22,532 bases of DNA from CAYFTL01 sp964346145 (lineage in GTDB: Bacteria; Bacillota; Clostridia; Christensenellales; Aristaeellaceae), in the NCBI GenBank assembly GCA_964346145.1, contig CAYFTL010000035.1:1-22532 (forward strand). Reading direction: 5' to 3'. The notes below the pieces were generated by a model. It made no database searches. It was not told where the DNA came from and saw only the letters and a program-made list of their open reading frames with translations. A program made the translations under genes and the position numbers. Positions 14,583 to 22,478 of the stretch are shown piece after piece. Positions within the stretch are counted from its first letter, which is position 1; the number at the start of each line of letters is the position of its first letter.

Positions 14583-17500
14583 ATGTTGTATCCCCATAAC
14601 AAGGAAAACCAGCTAAATCCCAAACTCTTTCGCGCTCCCACCAGTGAATACCGGGGCACACCCTTTTGGGCATGGAACGGCAAAATGGAAAAGGACGAAC
14701 TATTGCGCCAAATCAACGTTTTTAAAGATATGGGCCTGGGCGGTTTTCATATGCACGTGCGCAGTGGCATGGCCACCAAATACTTGAGCGACGAGTTTAT
14801 GGAGCTGACCAAAGCATGCCGCGACGAAGCCGAGAAACTCGACATGCTTTGCTGGCTGTACGACGAAGACCGTTGGCCCTCCGGCGCCGCTGGCGGCTAT
14901 GTCACCAAAGATAAGGCCTACCGATCCCGCCATCTGCTGTTTACGCCCGTTCCGTACGGCGGCGGCAAGGGAGATGATTCCTTTGATAGCAGCGCTTACG
15001 GCTCCCGCCAAGAAAATGGCGTCCTGTTGGCCGTGTACGATGTTGAACTGACCGACGAAGGATTCCTCAAAAACTACAAGCAAGTCGATAAGGATAACCC
15101 CAATGGCGAAAATCTGTGGTATGCATATCTAGAAACCTCCGGAGAATCCCCTTGGTACAATAACCAAACCTACTTAAACACCTTGGACCCTAAAGCCGTC
15201 GAGCGTTTTGTGGAAGTCACCCACGAGCGCTATCTGGAAGCCATGGGCGAAAGTTTTGGCAAGAGCGTGCCTGCCATCTTTACCGACGAGCCCCAATTTT
15301 CGCGCAAGAGCACACTGGGCTTCGCTCACTCCAAAGAAGACGTGACTTTGCCCTTCACCGACGACCTGTGCGATACCTTTGCGCAAACCTACGACGAAGA
15401 TCTGCTGGCTCACCTGCCCGAGCTCTTCTGGGATTTGCCCGATAATCAAGTGTCGCTTATTCGTTACCATTACCACGACCACATTGCCGAGCGCTTTGCC
15501 TCAGCCTTTGCAGATACCATCGGCGCCTGGTGTGAAAAACACAACATCATGCTCACCGGCCACATGATGGAAGAACCCACGCTGGAATCTCAAACTGCGG
15601 CGCTGGGCGATGCCATGCGCTCCTACCGTTCCTTCCAATTACCCGGAATCGACCTGCTCTGCGACAGAAGAGAGTTCACTACCGCTAAGCAGGCACAGTC
15701 GGCCACCCACCAATACGGTTGCCCCGGCGTTTTGTCCGAACTATACGGCGTTACCAACTGGGACTTTGACTTCCGTGGGCACAAACTGCAAGGCGACTGG
15801 CAAGCTGCGCTTGGCATTACGGTGCGCGTGCAGCACCTTTCCTGGTATGCCATGGGCGGCGAAGCTAAGCGCGATTACCCGGCGTCCATCAGCTATCAGG
15901 CGCCTTGGCACAAAGAATACAAGTATATTGAAGACTATTTCGGTCGCGTAAACGCAGCCCTCACCCGGGGCACGGCAGACATTCGTTTGGGCGTCGTCCA
16001 TCCGGTCGAAAGCTATTGGCTGCATTGGGGACCGAAGGAGCAAACGGCCGACGTGCGCGAAGAAATGGACGCCGCTTTCCAAAATATGTCCGAATGGCTG
16101 TTGCTCGGCTTGATCGACTATAACTACATCAGCGAATCGCTGCTGCCCGATCAGTGTCCCAACGCTTCGGCTCCGCTCAGCGTAGGCAAAATGAACTATG
16201 ACGTGATTCTGGTTCCCGATTGCGAAACGCTGCGCAGCACGACTGTGGAGCGTTTGGAAGCCTTCCAAGCCGCAGGTGGAAAGCTGATCTTCGCCGGCAA
16301 AATCCCCCACTTGGTAGATGCCCAGCCTTCCGACCGCGTACAGAAGCTGGCCGCCAAATCGGTGTGCATCCCCATGACCAAAGGCGATGTGCTCAACCAA
16401 CTGGAAGATATTCGCGCCATCGACATTCTGAACGTTCATGGCCAACGCTCCAGCGGCTTGCTGCACCAGCTGCGCACCGACGGCGATTCCAAGTGGCTGT
16501 TTGTGGCGCAAGCCTACAATCCCGAATGCAAGGATTTTACCATCCCTATGGAATACACCTTCCGCATTGACGGCGAATGGCTCGTAGAAAAATGGGATGC
16601 AATGACCGGCGAGATCTCCCTAATGCCCTCCGAAGTTAAAAACGGAAAAACCATCATTCGCCAGGTACTGGACGCCCACGATAGTTTACTTGTAAAGCTT
16701 GTACATAAGAGCGATGCAAAGCCGAAACAAGTACGCTCAACCGTGGAGCGCACCCCCATCGAAACCCCTTATCCGGTCAGCGTTAAGCTTTCCGAGGAGA
16801 ACTGCTTGCTGCTCGATCAGGCTGAATACGCACTGGACGATGGCGAATTCCTCCACACCGAAGAGCTTCTCCGCGTAGACGACTGGGCGCGCGCACAGCT
16901 GGGTTGGCCCAGCCGCGACAATCAATATGCTCAGCCCTGGGTAACCGCTGGCATGGATTACGGCGACGGAAAACATACCCTCAAACTAAAATTCGTCATC
17001 GACAGCCACATCCCGGTGTCCGGCAGCAAACTAGCGCTGGAAGATGCTGAGTCGGCCAAAGTATGGCTGGATGGAAAGGTTGTGCCCATGGACGTCATTG
17101 GATGGTATGTGGACAAATCCATTGACACCATTGCCTTGCCCGACTTTGACGCCGGATTGCACGAATTGCTGATTGAATACGATTACACTCGCGAAGTTAG
17201 CATTGAATGGTGCTATCTGCTGGGCGACTTTGGCGTTAACGTTACCGGGCGAACCGCTCATATCGTAGAGCCCGTGCGTCAACTCTACTTTGGCGACTGG
17301 ACGCGTCAAGGACTGCCCTTCTACGGCGGCAACGTCACCTATGAGGTTCCGGTTACCGCAGGGGAAAACGGAATTCTGGTAGATCTGCCTCAATACCGCG
17401 GCGCCTTGGTACGCGTAGGCATGGACGGCAAGGATCTGGGCGTGGTCGCCTACGCTCCCTATCAAATGGAGATTCCGGCCGAGCCCGGCAACCACACACT

Positions 17501-17672
17501 GCAAATCACCGTTTTTGGCAGCCGGGTAAACAGCTTCACCGCGCTGCACAATTGTGTGGACATGTGGAGCTGGTTCGGCCCCAACGCTTGGCGCACCAAG
17601 GACAAAGCTTGGAGCTATGAATATCGCTTGCGCCCGTGCGGCTTGCTGGTTTCCCCTATGTTGTTTGTTTAA
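14583..17672 (+). CDS. Glycoside hydrolase, GH106 (alpha-L-rhamnosidase)-like
   Basis: Large enzyme of 1029 residues. The N-terminal TIM-barrel part shows the words FRAPTSEYRGTPFWAWNG (16-33), GGFHMHVRSG (53-62) and WLYDEDRWPSGAAGG (91-105), which mark the GH106-like group often annotated simply as glycosyl hydrolase. Acidic candidates for catalysis are D235/E236 in FTDEP, E330/E331 in GHMMEEP and E386 in SELYGVTNW. The C-terminal third (about 730-1020) is beta-rich and looks like GH2-type carbohydrate-binding or jelly-roll domains. There is no signal peptide, so it acts in the cytoplasm on imported oligosaccharides or glycosides. AGGAGG is 7 nt before the ATG. No transporter or regulator is adjacent. 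Rhamnosidase activity is inferred from family resemblance only. Confidence 0.82.
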   Translation: MLYPHNKENQLNPKLFRAPTSEYRGTPFWAWNGKMEKDELLRQINVFKDMGLGGFHMHVRSGMATKYLSDEFMELTKACRDEAEKLDMLCWLYDEDRWPSGAAGGYVTKDKAYRSRHLLFTPVPYGGGKGDDSFDSSAYGSRQENGVLLAVYDVELTDEGFLKNYKQVDKDNPNGENLWYAYLETSGESPWYNNQTYLNTLDPKAVERFVEVTHERYLEAMGESFGKSVPAIFTDEPQFSRKSTLGFAHSKEDVTLPFTDDLCDTFAQTYDEDLLAHLPELFWDLPDNQVSLIRYHYHDHIAERFASAFADTIGAWCEKHNIMLTGHMMEEPTLESQTAALGDAMRSYRSFQLPGIDLLCDRREFTTAKQAQSATHQYGCPGVLSELYGVTNWDFDFRGHKLQGDWQAALGITVRVQHLSWYAMGGEAKRDYPASISYQAPWHKEYKYIEDYFGRVNAALTRGTADIRLGVVHPVESYWLHWGPKEQTADVREEMDAAFQNMSEWLLLGLIDYNYISESLLPDQCPNASAPLSVGKMNYDVILVPDCETLRSTTVERLEAFQAAGGKLIFAGKIPHLVDAQPSDRVQKLAAKSVCIPMTKGDVLNQLEDIRAIDILNVHGQRSSGLLHQLRTDGDSKWLFVAQAYNPECKDFTIPMEYTFRIDGEWLVEKWDAMTGEISLMPSEVKNGKTIIRQVLDAHDSLLVKLVHKSDAKPKQVRSTVERTPIETPYPVSVKLSEENCLLLDQAEYALDDGEFLHTEELLRVDDWARAQLGWPSRDNQYAQPWVTAGMDYGDGKHTLKLKFVIDSHIPVSGSKLALEDAESAKVWLDGKVVPMDVIGWYVDKSIDTIALPDFDAGLHELLIEYDYTREVSIEWCYLLGDFGVNVTGRTAHIVEPVRQLYFGDWTRQGLPFYGGNVTYEVPVTAGENGILVDLPQYRGALVRVGMDGKDLGVVAYAPYQMEIPAEPGNHTLQITVFGSRVNSFTALHNCVDMWSWFGPNAWRTKDKAWSYEYRLRPCGLLVSPMLFV

Positions 17673-17686
17673 ACAAAACATTTAAT

Positions 17687-17721
17687 AAAGAATCCTCCGG
17701 TTTCAAACCGGAGGATTCTTT
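17687..17721. terminator. Bidirectional terminator between the hydrolase gene and alaS
   Basis: A nearly continuous 17-bp inverted repeat (17687-17703 with 17705-17721, core AATCCTCCGG / CCGGAGGATT) with a minimal loop and A/T-rich flanks. The stem lies 14 nt past the hydrolase stop and 15 nt past the alaS stop, so it serves both convergent genes. Confidence 0.88.
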
Positions 17722-17736
17722 TGTACATATATTCCT

Positions 17737-19530
17737 TTATTTGCCCACGACAGCTTTGATGCGCCGCACGCCGGCGGAGGAACTCTGCTCTTTTTGAATT
17801 TTAAAGGACTTCAAATCTCCAGTGTTCTCCACGTGCGGTCCACCGCAGATCTCCTTGGACAAGTCGCCCATGGTGTACACCTTCACGCGCTCATCGTATT
17901 TGCTTTCAAACAAGCCGATAGCGCCCTGCTCCTTGGCTTCCTGCACCGTCATTTCTTCGATGGTCACCGGAACGCTGGCTTGAATCGCTTCATTTACCAG
18001 GCGCTCGACCTCGGCAATTTCCTCTTTGGTCATTTTACGCGGGAAGGAGAAGTCAAAGCGCAAGCGCTCGGCAGTAATATTAGAACCGCGCTGCTCCACC
18101 TCTTCCCCAAGCACCTTGCGAAGGGCTGCGTGCAGCAGATGGGTGGCCGTGTGCAGCTTGGTGGTCTCTTTACTGTTGTCGGCCAAGCCTCCCTTAAAGC
18201 GCTGCTCAGCCCCGGCCTGAGAAGCCGCCTGATGCTGCTTGAACCGCTCGTTAAACCCTTCAACGTCCACCGAAAGGCCGCGCTCCGCCGCCATCTCTGT
18301 GGTGATCTCAATGGGGAAACCATAGGTATCATACAACTTAAACGCAGACACTCCATCGATCACCTGGCTGTCGCCCAGGCGCTCTACCAATTTTTCAAAT
18401 TCGCGAACCCCCTGTTTCAGGGTGCGCTGAAAGCGAGACTCTTCCAAGCGGAACTGTTCCAGCACATGCCCCTCGCGCTCTTTGAGTTCGGGGTATACAT
18501 CGCCATACTGATTGATAACTACCTGACCAATGTCGGCGGTAGCGTTTTCCGGCAGGCCAATGGACATGCCGTGGCGCACAGCGCGGCGAATAAGGCGGCG
18601 CAGCACATAGCCTTGATCTACGTTGGAAGGCGTTACGCCGCGCACATCGCCCATGATGATGGTGGCTGTGCGCAAGTGATCGGCAATAATCCTAAAGGCG
18701 CAAGTAGTTTCTTCGTCTTCCTCGTATTTTTTCTCGCACAATTCGCCTATTTTTGCGATGATATCTTTAAACAAATCGGTCTCGTATACCGTTTTGGCAC
18801 CCGTCAACACGGAGATAGTACGTTCAAGCCCCATACCGGTATCCACATTCTTCTGCTGTAAAGGCAGGTAACTGCCGTCGGCCTGCTTGTCATACTGCAT
18901 AAAGACATCGTTCCAAATTTCCAAGTACCGTCCACAATCGCAAGCGGGCGAACAATCCGGGCCGCAAGGCTCTTGATCGGTAACGACAAACATTTCGGTA
19001 TCCGGTCCGCAGGGGCCAGTGATGCCAGCCGGTCCCCACCAGTTTTTTTCGGCAGGCAGATAAAAAATACGCTCATCCTTTACGCCCAAATCGCGCCAAA
19101 TTTGCGCAGCTTCTTCGTCGCGTGGAGCGTGTTCATCCCCTTCGAATACCGAAAATGCCAAACGGTCGGGGTTCAGTCCCAGCCATTTGGGATCGGTCAA
19201 GAACTCCCAGCTCCAACTGATCGCTTCTTTTTTGAAGTAATCGCCCAAAGACCAATTGCCCAGCATCTCAAAAAATGTGCAATGGCTTGCATCGCCCACT
19301 TCGTCTATATCGCCGGTGCGAATACATTTCTGAACATTGGTCAATCGGACGCCCATCGGATGCTTTTGGCCCATTAGATAAGGCACCAACGGATGCATGC
19401 CCGCGGTTGTGAACAGCACTGTCGGATCGTTTTCCGGTATCACCGACGCGCTGGGGATTACCGCATGCCCTTTTTCCTCAAAAAATTTCAGAAACAAGCT
19501 ACGCAGTTCTTTTGCCGTTTTCACACTCAT
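17737..19530 (-). CDS. alaS: Alanyl-tRNA synthetase, short form lacking C-Ala
   Basis: Charges tRNA-Ala and clears mischarged Ser/Gly. The class II catalytic domain is complete, with the DASHCTFFEMLGNWS stretch at about 80-94 and motif 3 NVDTGMGLER at 228-237. The editing domain has its zinc site HTATH (H460, H464) and C562 plus H566 in CGGPH. The protein ends at about 597 residues, directly after the editing domain (SSSAGVRRIKAVVGK), whereas the common form has about 875 with a C-terminal C-Ala domain. A clean stop followed by a terminator argues for a natural short form, not a broken gene. An insertion with clustered Cys (CGPDCSPACDCGRY, about 189-202) belongs to this variant. AGGAGG at 19540-19545 fits the ATG at 19530; the frame extends 9 codons further without support. 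Controlled by the T-box upstream. Confidence 0.95.
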   Translation of the reverse strand: MSVKTAKELRSLFLKFFEEKGHAVIPSASVIPENDPTVLFTTAGMHPLVPYLMGQKHPMGVRLTNVQKCIRTGDIDEVGDASHCTFFEMLGNWSLGDYFKKEAISWSWEFLTDPKWLGLNPDRLAFSVFEGDEHAPRDEEAAQIWRDLGVKDERIFYLPAEKNWWGPAGITGPCGPDTEMFVVTDQEPCGPDCSPACDCGRYLEIWNDVFMQYDKQADGSYLPLQQKNVDTGMGLERTISVLTGAKTVYETDLFKDIIAKIGELCEKKYEEDEETTCAFRIIADHLRTATIIMGDVRGVTPSNVDQGYVLRRLIRRAVRHGMSIGLPENATADIGQVVINQYGDVYPELKEREGHVLEQFRLEESRFQRTLKQGVREFEKLVERLGDSQVIDGVSAFKLYDTYGFPIEITTEMAAERGLSVDVEGFNERFKQHQAASQAGAEQRFKGGLADNSKETTKLHTATHLLHAALRKVLGEEVEQRGSNITAERLRFDFSFPRKMTKEEIAEVERLVNEAIQASVPVTIEEMTVQEAKEQGAIGLFESKYDERVKVYTMGDLSKEICGGPHVENTGDLKSFKIQKEQSSSAGVRRIKAVVGK

Positions 19531-19560
19531 TTTAAAAATCCTCCTAAATCTCTGCAATAA

Positions 19561-19795
19561 AATAAGCGCCTTCCTCCTTCAAGGACGAAAGGCGCGTTCG
19601 CGGTACCACCCTGATTAATCCGATAAAATCGAATTCACTCAACCCCGATAACGGCGGGAAGCCGCTGGACATACTACGTTAAACGATTCAGCCACAGTGC
19701 TGGTAGGGCGGCCCAGTCTGTTGCACTGCTGCGTTTCACCAAGCCGCAGCTCTCTAAAAGTACAAATCAAACCGATAATCCCCGTCATCGCAATA
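19561..19795 (-). ncRNA. T-box riboswitch (alanine) in the alaS leader
   Basis: The T-box word AGGGTGGTACCGCG is exact on the minus strand at 19599-19612. It is followed by a terminator stem (19566-19572 with 19589-19595, GCGCC core) and a T-rich tail. Stem I shows the AGAGAG motif, a GCTGCG/CGCAGC hairpin and a CAGTGC/GCACTG helix. A GCT triplet at 19690-19692, in GTGGCTGAATC on the 3' side of stem I, is the likely alanine specifier. Uncharged tRNA-Ala would stabilise the antiterminator and switch on alaS. The 5' end is set from the promoter. Confidence 0.93.
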
Positions 19796-19802
19796 TTTAT
19801 TA

Positions 19803-19830
19803 ATTATAACCAAATTCAAACGTTTGTCAA
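19803..19830 (-). promoter_or_regulatory. Sigma-A promoter of the alaS T-box transcript
   Basis: On the minus strand TTGACA (19825-19830), 16 bp, TATAAT (19803-19808): both boxes are consensus. It sits 17 nt past the MATE stop, with no terminator between, so MATE transcripts may also enter the T-box. Confidence 0.9.
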
Positions 19831-19846
19831 CTATATGATACCGTTT

Positions 19847-21283
19847 TTATACCTTCAGCGCAAACCATTTTCCGCTGGCAAAACGCCTATATACAAGCCC
19901 GAGCCTTATAAACATGTCGATCAAGCTCGACAGCCATGCGCCCACCAACCCAATCTGCAATACATTTATAGCAAGCAACGTACAAATAGGGCGTATCAAA
20001 ACCACACAAATCAGCATAACCAACGCGACATACCGATTGTCCCCGGCTCCACGCAAACAGCCGGATATGACTACCGAGGAAGTTTGAAACGGCTGGAATA
20101 TTGCGACTACAAACATAACCTGAACGGCTAGATTAAAAACATTCAAATCTTTTGTACCATCAATAAAGAATCCTACTATAGGCGCTCTAAAGACAATGAT
20201 AATAAATAACAATACTGTAGATACCGTAAGGGCTATGCGTTGAGCAATTTTTCCATACATCATAGACAAATCCGGCCGCTCCCTGCCCAAATTTTGCCCG
20301 ACCAGCGACGTTGAAGCCACCCCTATTCCATCCCCAAATGTAAACGTAATATTCAGAACCTGTTGACAGACTTGATGGGCCGCAAAGCTGTCTTCGCCTA
20401 GTTGTCGCGCAATGATCATTGCATATGTTAAAAAACCAACTCGTAATGCGACTTGCTCGATCATGGCATTGCCACCAACTTTGGTGACCGCTTTTACTGT
20501 TTCCTTATGCAAACGCCAATCGTCCGTTAGCTTTAAACGCAAAAATCCATTGTTCTTGCTGTGCCCCATGATGGAAATCAAACTAAGTACTAACCCTACA
20601 CCAAAGCCGATCGCCGTTGCGATGGCGGCGCCCTTTACCCCTAACTTGGGGAATCCCAAGTGTCCGTTAATTAATACATAGTTAAAGGCAACATTTACCA
20701 GATTTGAAGCAATATTTACGTACATGGTTGTCCGAGTATTGCCCACACCGCGTTGAGCCGCGTTTATACACATGGTCAGTGCATTAAAAGGCAATGCCCA
20801 TGCTAAAATCCGGAAATAAATATCTGCCTGAGCAATTGTCGATTGCAGTATTTTTTCTCCAGAAACTAATTGTATCAATGGTTTTGAAAAAGAAAGGGCT
20901 AACACCATCATTACAGCCGTCAAGCCGAGAATCATCACCAGAGCGTTGCGCAGTGTACGGTTGGCTTCTGCATACTTTTCTTGCCCTTTACGCCTTGCAA
21001 CGATGGCGGTGACCCCAATGTTGAGCGCAAAGAAAATAGATAGCATCAACATTCGAGGCTGGGTAGTCAAGCCGACCGCAGCAATAGCTGATTTTCCTAT
21101 CGTTCCTACCATCGCAGTATCAATGGAAGCCATCAGCGAAACCGCAACCATTTCCACAACAGAAGGCAACGCTATGCGCAGCACGTCGGAGTACGCTTCT
21201 TTTGTGCTTGGAAGCTCCCCTTGAATATGGTTATCGGCAACCATATGTTCGGTCGAATAGATTCGGTGCAACAGCCTTTTCAT
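19847..21283 (-). CDS. MATE family multidrug/cation efflux transporter
   Basis: Twelve-helix antiporter of the MATE family, driven by Na+ or H+. After a cytoplasmic N-terminus of about 35 residues come the typical first helix (ALPSVVEMVAVSLMASIDTAMVG) and the repeat-signature glycine-rich loops, including LGVKGAAIATAIGFG in the first half and GLVGAWLSS near the end. SGCLRGAGDNRY matches the conserved R-G-x-G-D-x-R/x element of the second half. About 478 residues from the ATG at 21283, which has a GGGGGAT purine run 5 nt upstream; an ATG at 21295 is too close to GGAGAGG, and the frame extends further without support. Substrate is unknown. It follows the acyl-ACP thioesterase gene by about 100 nt. 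Confidence 0.92.
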   Translation of the reverse strand: MKRLLHRIYSTEHMVADNHIQGELPSTKEAYSDVLRIALPSVVEMVAVSLMASIDTAMVGTIGKSAIAAVGLTTQPRMLMLSIFFALNIGVTAIVARRKGQEKYAEANRTLRNALVMILGLTAVMMVLALSFSKPLIQLVSGEKILQSTIAQADIYFRILAWALPFNALTMCINAAQRGVGNTRTTMYVNIASNLVNVAFNYVLINGHLGFPKLGVKGAAIATAIGFGVGLVLSLISIMGHSKNNGFLRLKLTDDWRLHKETVKAVTKVGGNAMIEQVALRVGFLTYAMIIARQLGEDSFAAHQVCQQVLNITFTFGDGIGVASTSLVGQNLGRERPDLSMMYGKIAQRIALTVSTVLLFIIIVFRAPIVGFFIDGTKDLNVFNLAVQVMFVVAIFQPFQTSSVVISGCLRGAGDNRYVALVMLICVVLIRPICTLLAINVLQIGLVGAWLSSLIDMFIRLGLVYRRFASGKWFALKV

Positions 21284-21320
21284 CCAATCCCCCATCCTCT
21301 CCAACAACCTTAATACATCA

Positions 21321-21349
21321 ACTTTAACATTTCCTATCAAAAACAACAA
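21321..21349 (-). promoter_or_regulatory. Weak candidate promoter for the MATE gene
   Basis: On the minus strand TTGTTG (21344-21349), 17 bp, TAAAGT (21321-21326), four of six matches in each box. It lies in the spacer between the thioesterase stop and the MATE start, so MATE may have its own promoter besides read-through. Confidence 0.35.
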
Positions 21350-21387
21350 ACTCAAAACTCGTTTGAATTTGCTGTATTCGCTTTGTC

Positions 21388-22140
21388 TTATACGGGTTGC
21401 CTTGCGTTTTGGCGTTCAACCAAAGTTCCCTGGCAGTCGAAACAGACCTTGCCTTCTGCCTGAACTATAGCGCCAAAGCCCTTTTCGTCACTGCACAATT
21501 CCAGATTCACCAGCATACCCGGCAAAACCTCATGATGATAACACATATTAAGGCTGCCAATTGTACTCTGCTGCATAATCTCAAGGCCGAGCGCGTTGCA
21601 AATCCAATCGGCGTAACGTGTATTGTTCACATGTCGATTGACATCAAAATCAGCATATACCGGCATATACTCCGTATGCGTTTTTCTATCTGTTACATAG
21701 CGTTTGACGCCACCCGGCATGCTTATGGGTGGATTGATATCTTCATTGGAAGGCAACAACTCCGCTATCCCCTCCGGCAAAACCATTTTTCGGCTGGATA
21801 AATCCAAAACCACCCAAATGGAAGAAGCCAATGCGAAAAGCTCGCCGTCCTCTCCCTCCAAGGAATAAAACCGCGGAAAAAGTTGTCTCCTCGTGCGCGT
21901 CGGCCAAGTGCGTAACACCACGCTTTGTCCTATGCTAGGATATCTATGCATCTCTACCTGCATTCGCGTCAATACCCACGCAGCGTCATGTTCGCGCATA
22001 TACACTTCCCCGCAACCGAGTATACGTGCATGAGCGCTGGCTGCCTCCTGAAAAAGGCCCAAAAGCTCCGAAATCTTCAATTGTCCTTGTATATCACATA
22101 TAACGGTAGGGATTACGAGTTTTTGTTGATAAATATTCAT
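21388..22140 (-). CDS. Acyl-ACP thioesterase (FatA/FatB family)
   Basis: Hydrolyses acyl-ACP to free fatty acid and holo-ACP. The 250 residues form two hot-dog domains. The catalytic network proposed for plant FatB enzymes (Asp, Asn, His, Glu) is visible as D166, N168 and H170 in DFDVNRHVNNTRYADW, with E204 in YHHEVLPG; the His-to-Glu distance of 34 equals that in FatB. The N-terminal domain carries the GLFQEAASAHARILG helix. A GAGG site lies about 9 nt ahead of the ATG. No consensus promoter is visible upstream. In gut and other anaerobic Firmicutes such enzymes release medium or long free fatty acids; chain length cannot be told here. The MATE pump lies downstream on the same strand. Confidence 0.93.
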   Translation of the reverse strand: MNIYQQKLVIPTVICDIQGQLKISELLGLFQEAASAHARILGCGEVYMREHDAAWVLTRMQVEMHRYPSIGQSVVLRTWPTRTRRQLFPRFYSLEGEDGELFALASSIWVVLDLSSRKMVLPEGIAELLPSNEDINPPISMPGGVKRYVTDRKTHTEYMPVYADFDVNRHVNNTRYADWICNALGLEIMQQSTIGSLNMCYHHEVLPGMLVNLELCSDEKGFGAIVQAEGKVCFDCQGTLVERQNARQPV

Positions 22141-22270
22141 TACAAAATGCCTCAGCGTTTAAATTTCTAGATCATATACTTTATTGTACCATAATTCCAT
22201 GTTAAGGGTACGTGAATTAACTGTAAGGGCTATCCGTTGAGAAAAAAATAAAAACTACCTATAATTTTTG

Positions 22271-22299
22271 TTGACAACAAACAGGAAATACGCTATAAT
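22271..22299 (+). promoter_or_regulatory. Perfect sigma-A promoter of the tRNA operon
   Basis: TTGACA (22271-22276), 17 bp, TATAAT (22294-22299), both boxes consensus, as usual for stable-RNA genes. Transcription would start near 22306, 84 nt before tRNA-Leu. Confidence 0.92.
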
Positions 22300-22301
22300 T
22301 A

Positions 22302-22350
22302 CTACCGTTGCGAACAAATAATATGTTTATTTAATTGTTCGATCGGGTAG
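22302..22350 (+). repeat. Compound dyad at the start of the tRNA transcript
   Basis: Nested inverted repeats CTACC (22302-22306) with GGTAG (22346-22350) and CGAACAA (22311-22317) with TTGTTCG (22335-22341), separated by 4-nt asymmetric gaps. The inner arm can extend three more pairs past one A-A mismatch. The element begins at the expected transcription start. It may fold in the leader RNA or bind a protein; there is no T tract, so it is not an ordinary terminator. Confidence 0.6.
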
Positions 22351-22389
22351 CAAAAGAGTAATTGAATCTTTAATGCCTGTATGGTCTAA

Positions 22390-22474
22390 GCGGGCGTGGC
22401 GGAATGGCAGACGCGCCAGATTTAGGATCTGGTACCAACTAGGTGTATGAGTTCAAGTCTCTTCGCCCGCACCA
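22390..22474 (+). tRNA. tRNA-Leu (anticodon TAG)
   Basis: Acceptor arms GCGGGCG (22390-22396) and CGCCCGC (22464-22470) pair fully. The anticodon stem CCAGA/TCTGG closes the loop TTTAGGA, giving anticodon TAG for CUN leucine codons. A long variable arm, typical of class II tRNAs, follows, then the TTCAAGT T loop. The 3' CCA is encoded (22472-22474). Confidence 0.96.
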
Positions 22475-22478
22475 TTTT

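Noticed and set aside
15741..16511. 256-codon minus-strand frame inside the glycoside hydrolase
   Set aside because: Antisense frame without domain or ribosome binding site.
17794..18861. 355-codon plus-strand frame inside alaS
   Set aside because: Antisense shadow of a well-supported synthetase gene; no ribosome binding site or domain.
17737..19530. alaS as a truncated pseudogene
   Set aside because: Catalytic and editing residues are intact, the stop falls at a domain border, a T-box and promoter are present, and a terminator follows directly.
22311..22341. LexA box in the tRNA leader
   Set aside because: GAAC and GTTC half-sites are present but separated by far more than the 4 bp of the Gram-positive LexA box.
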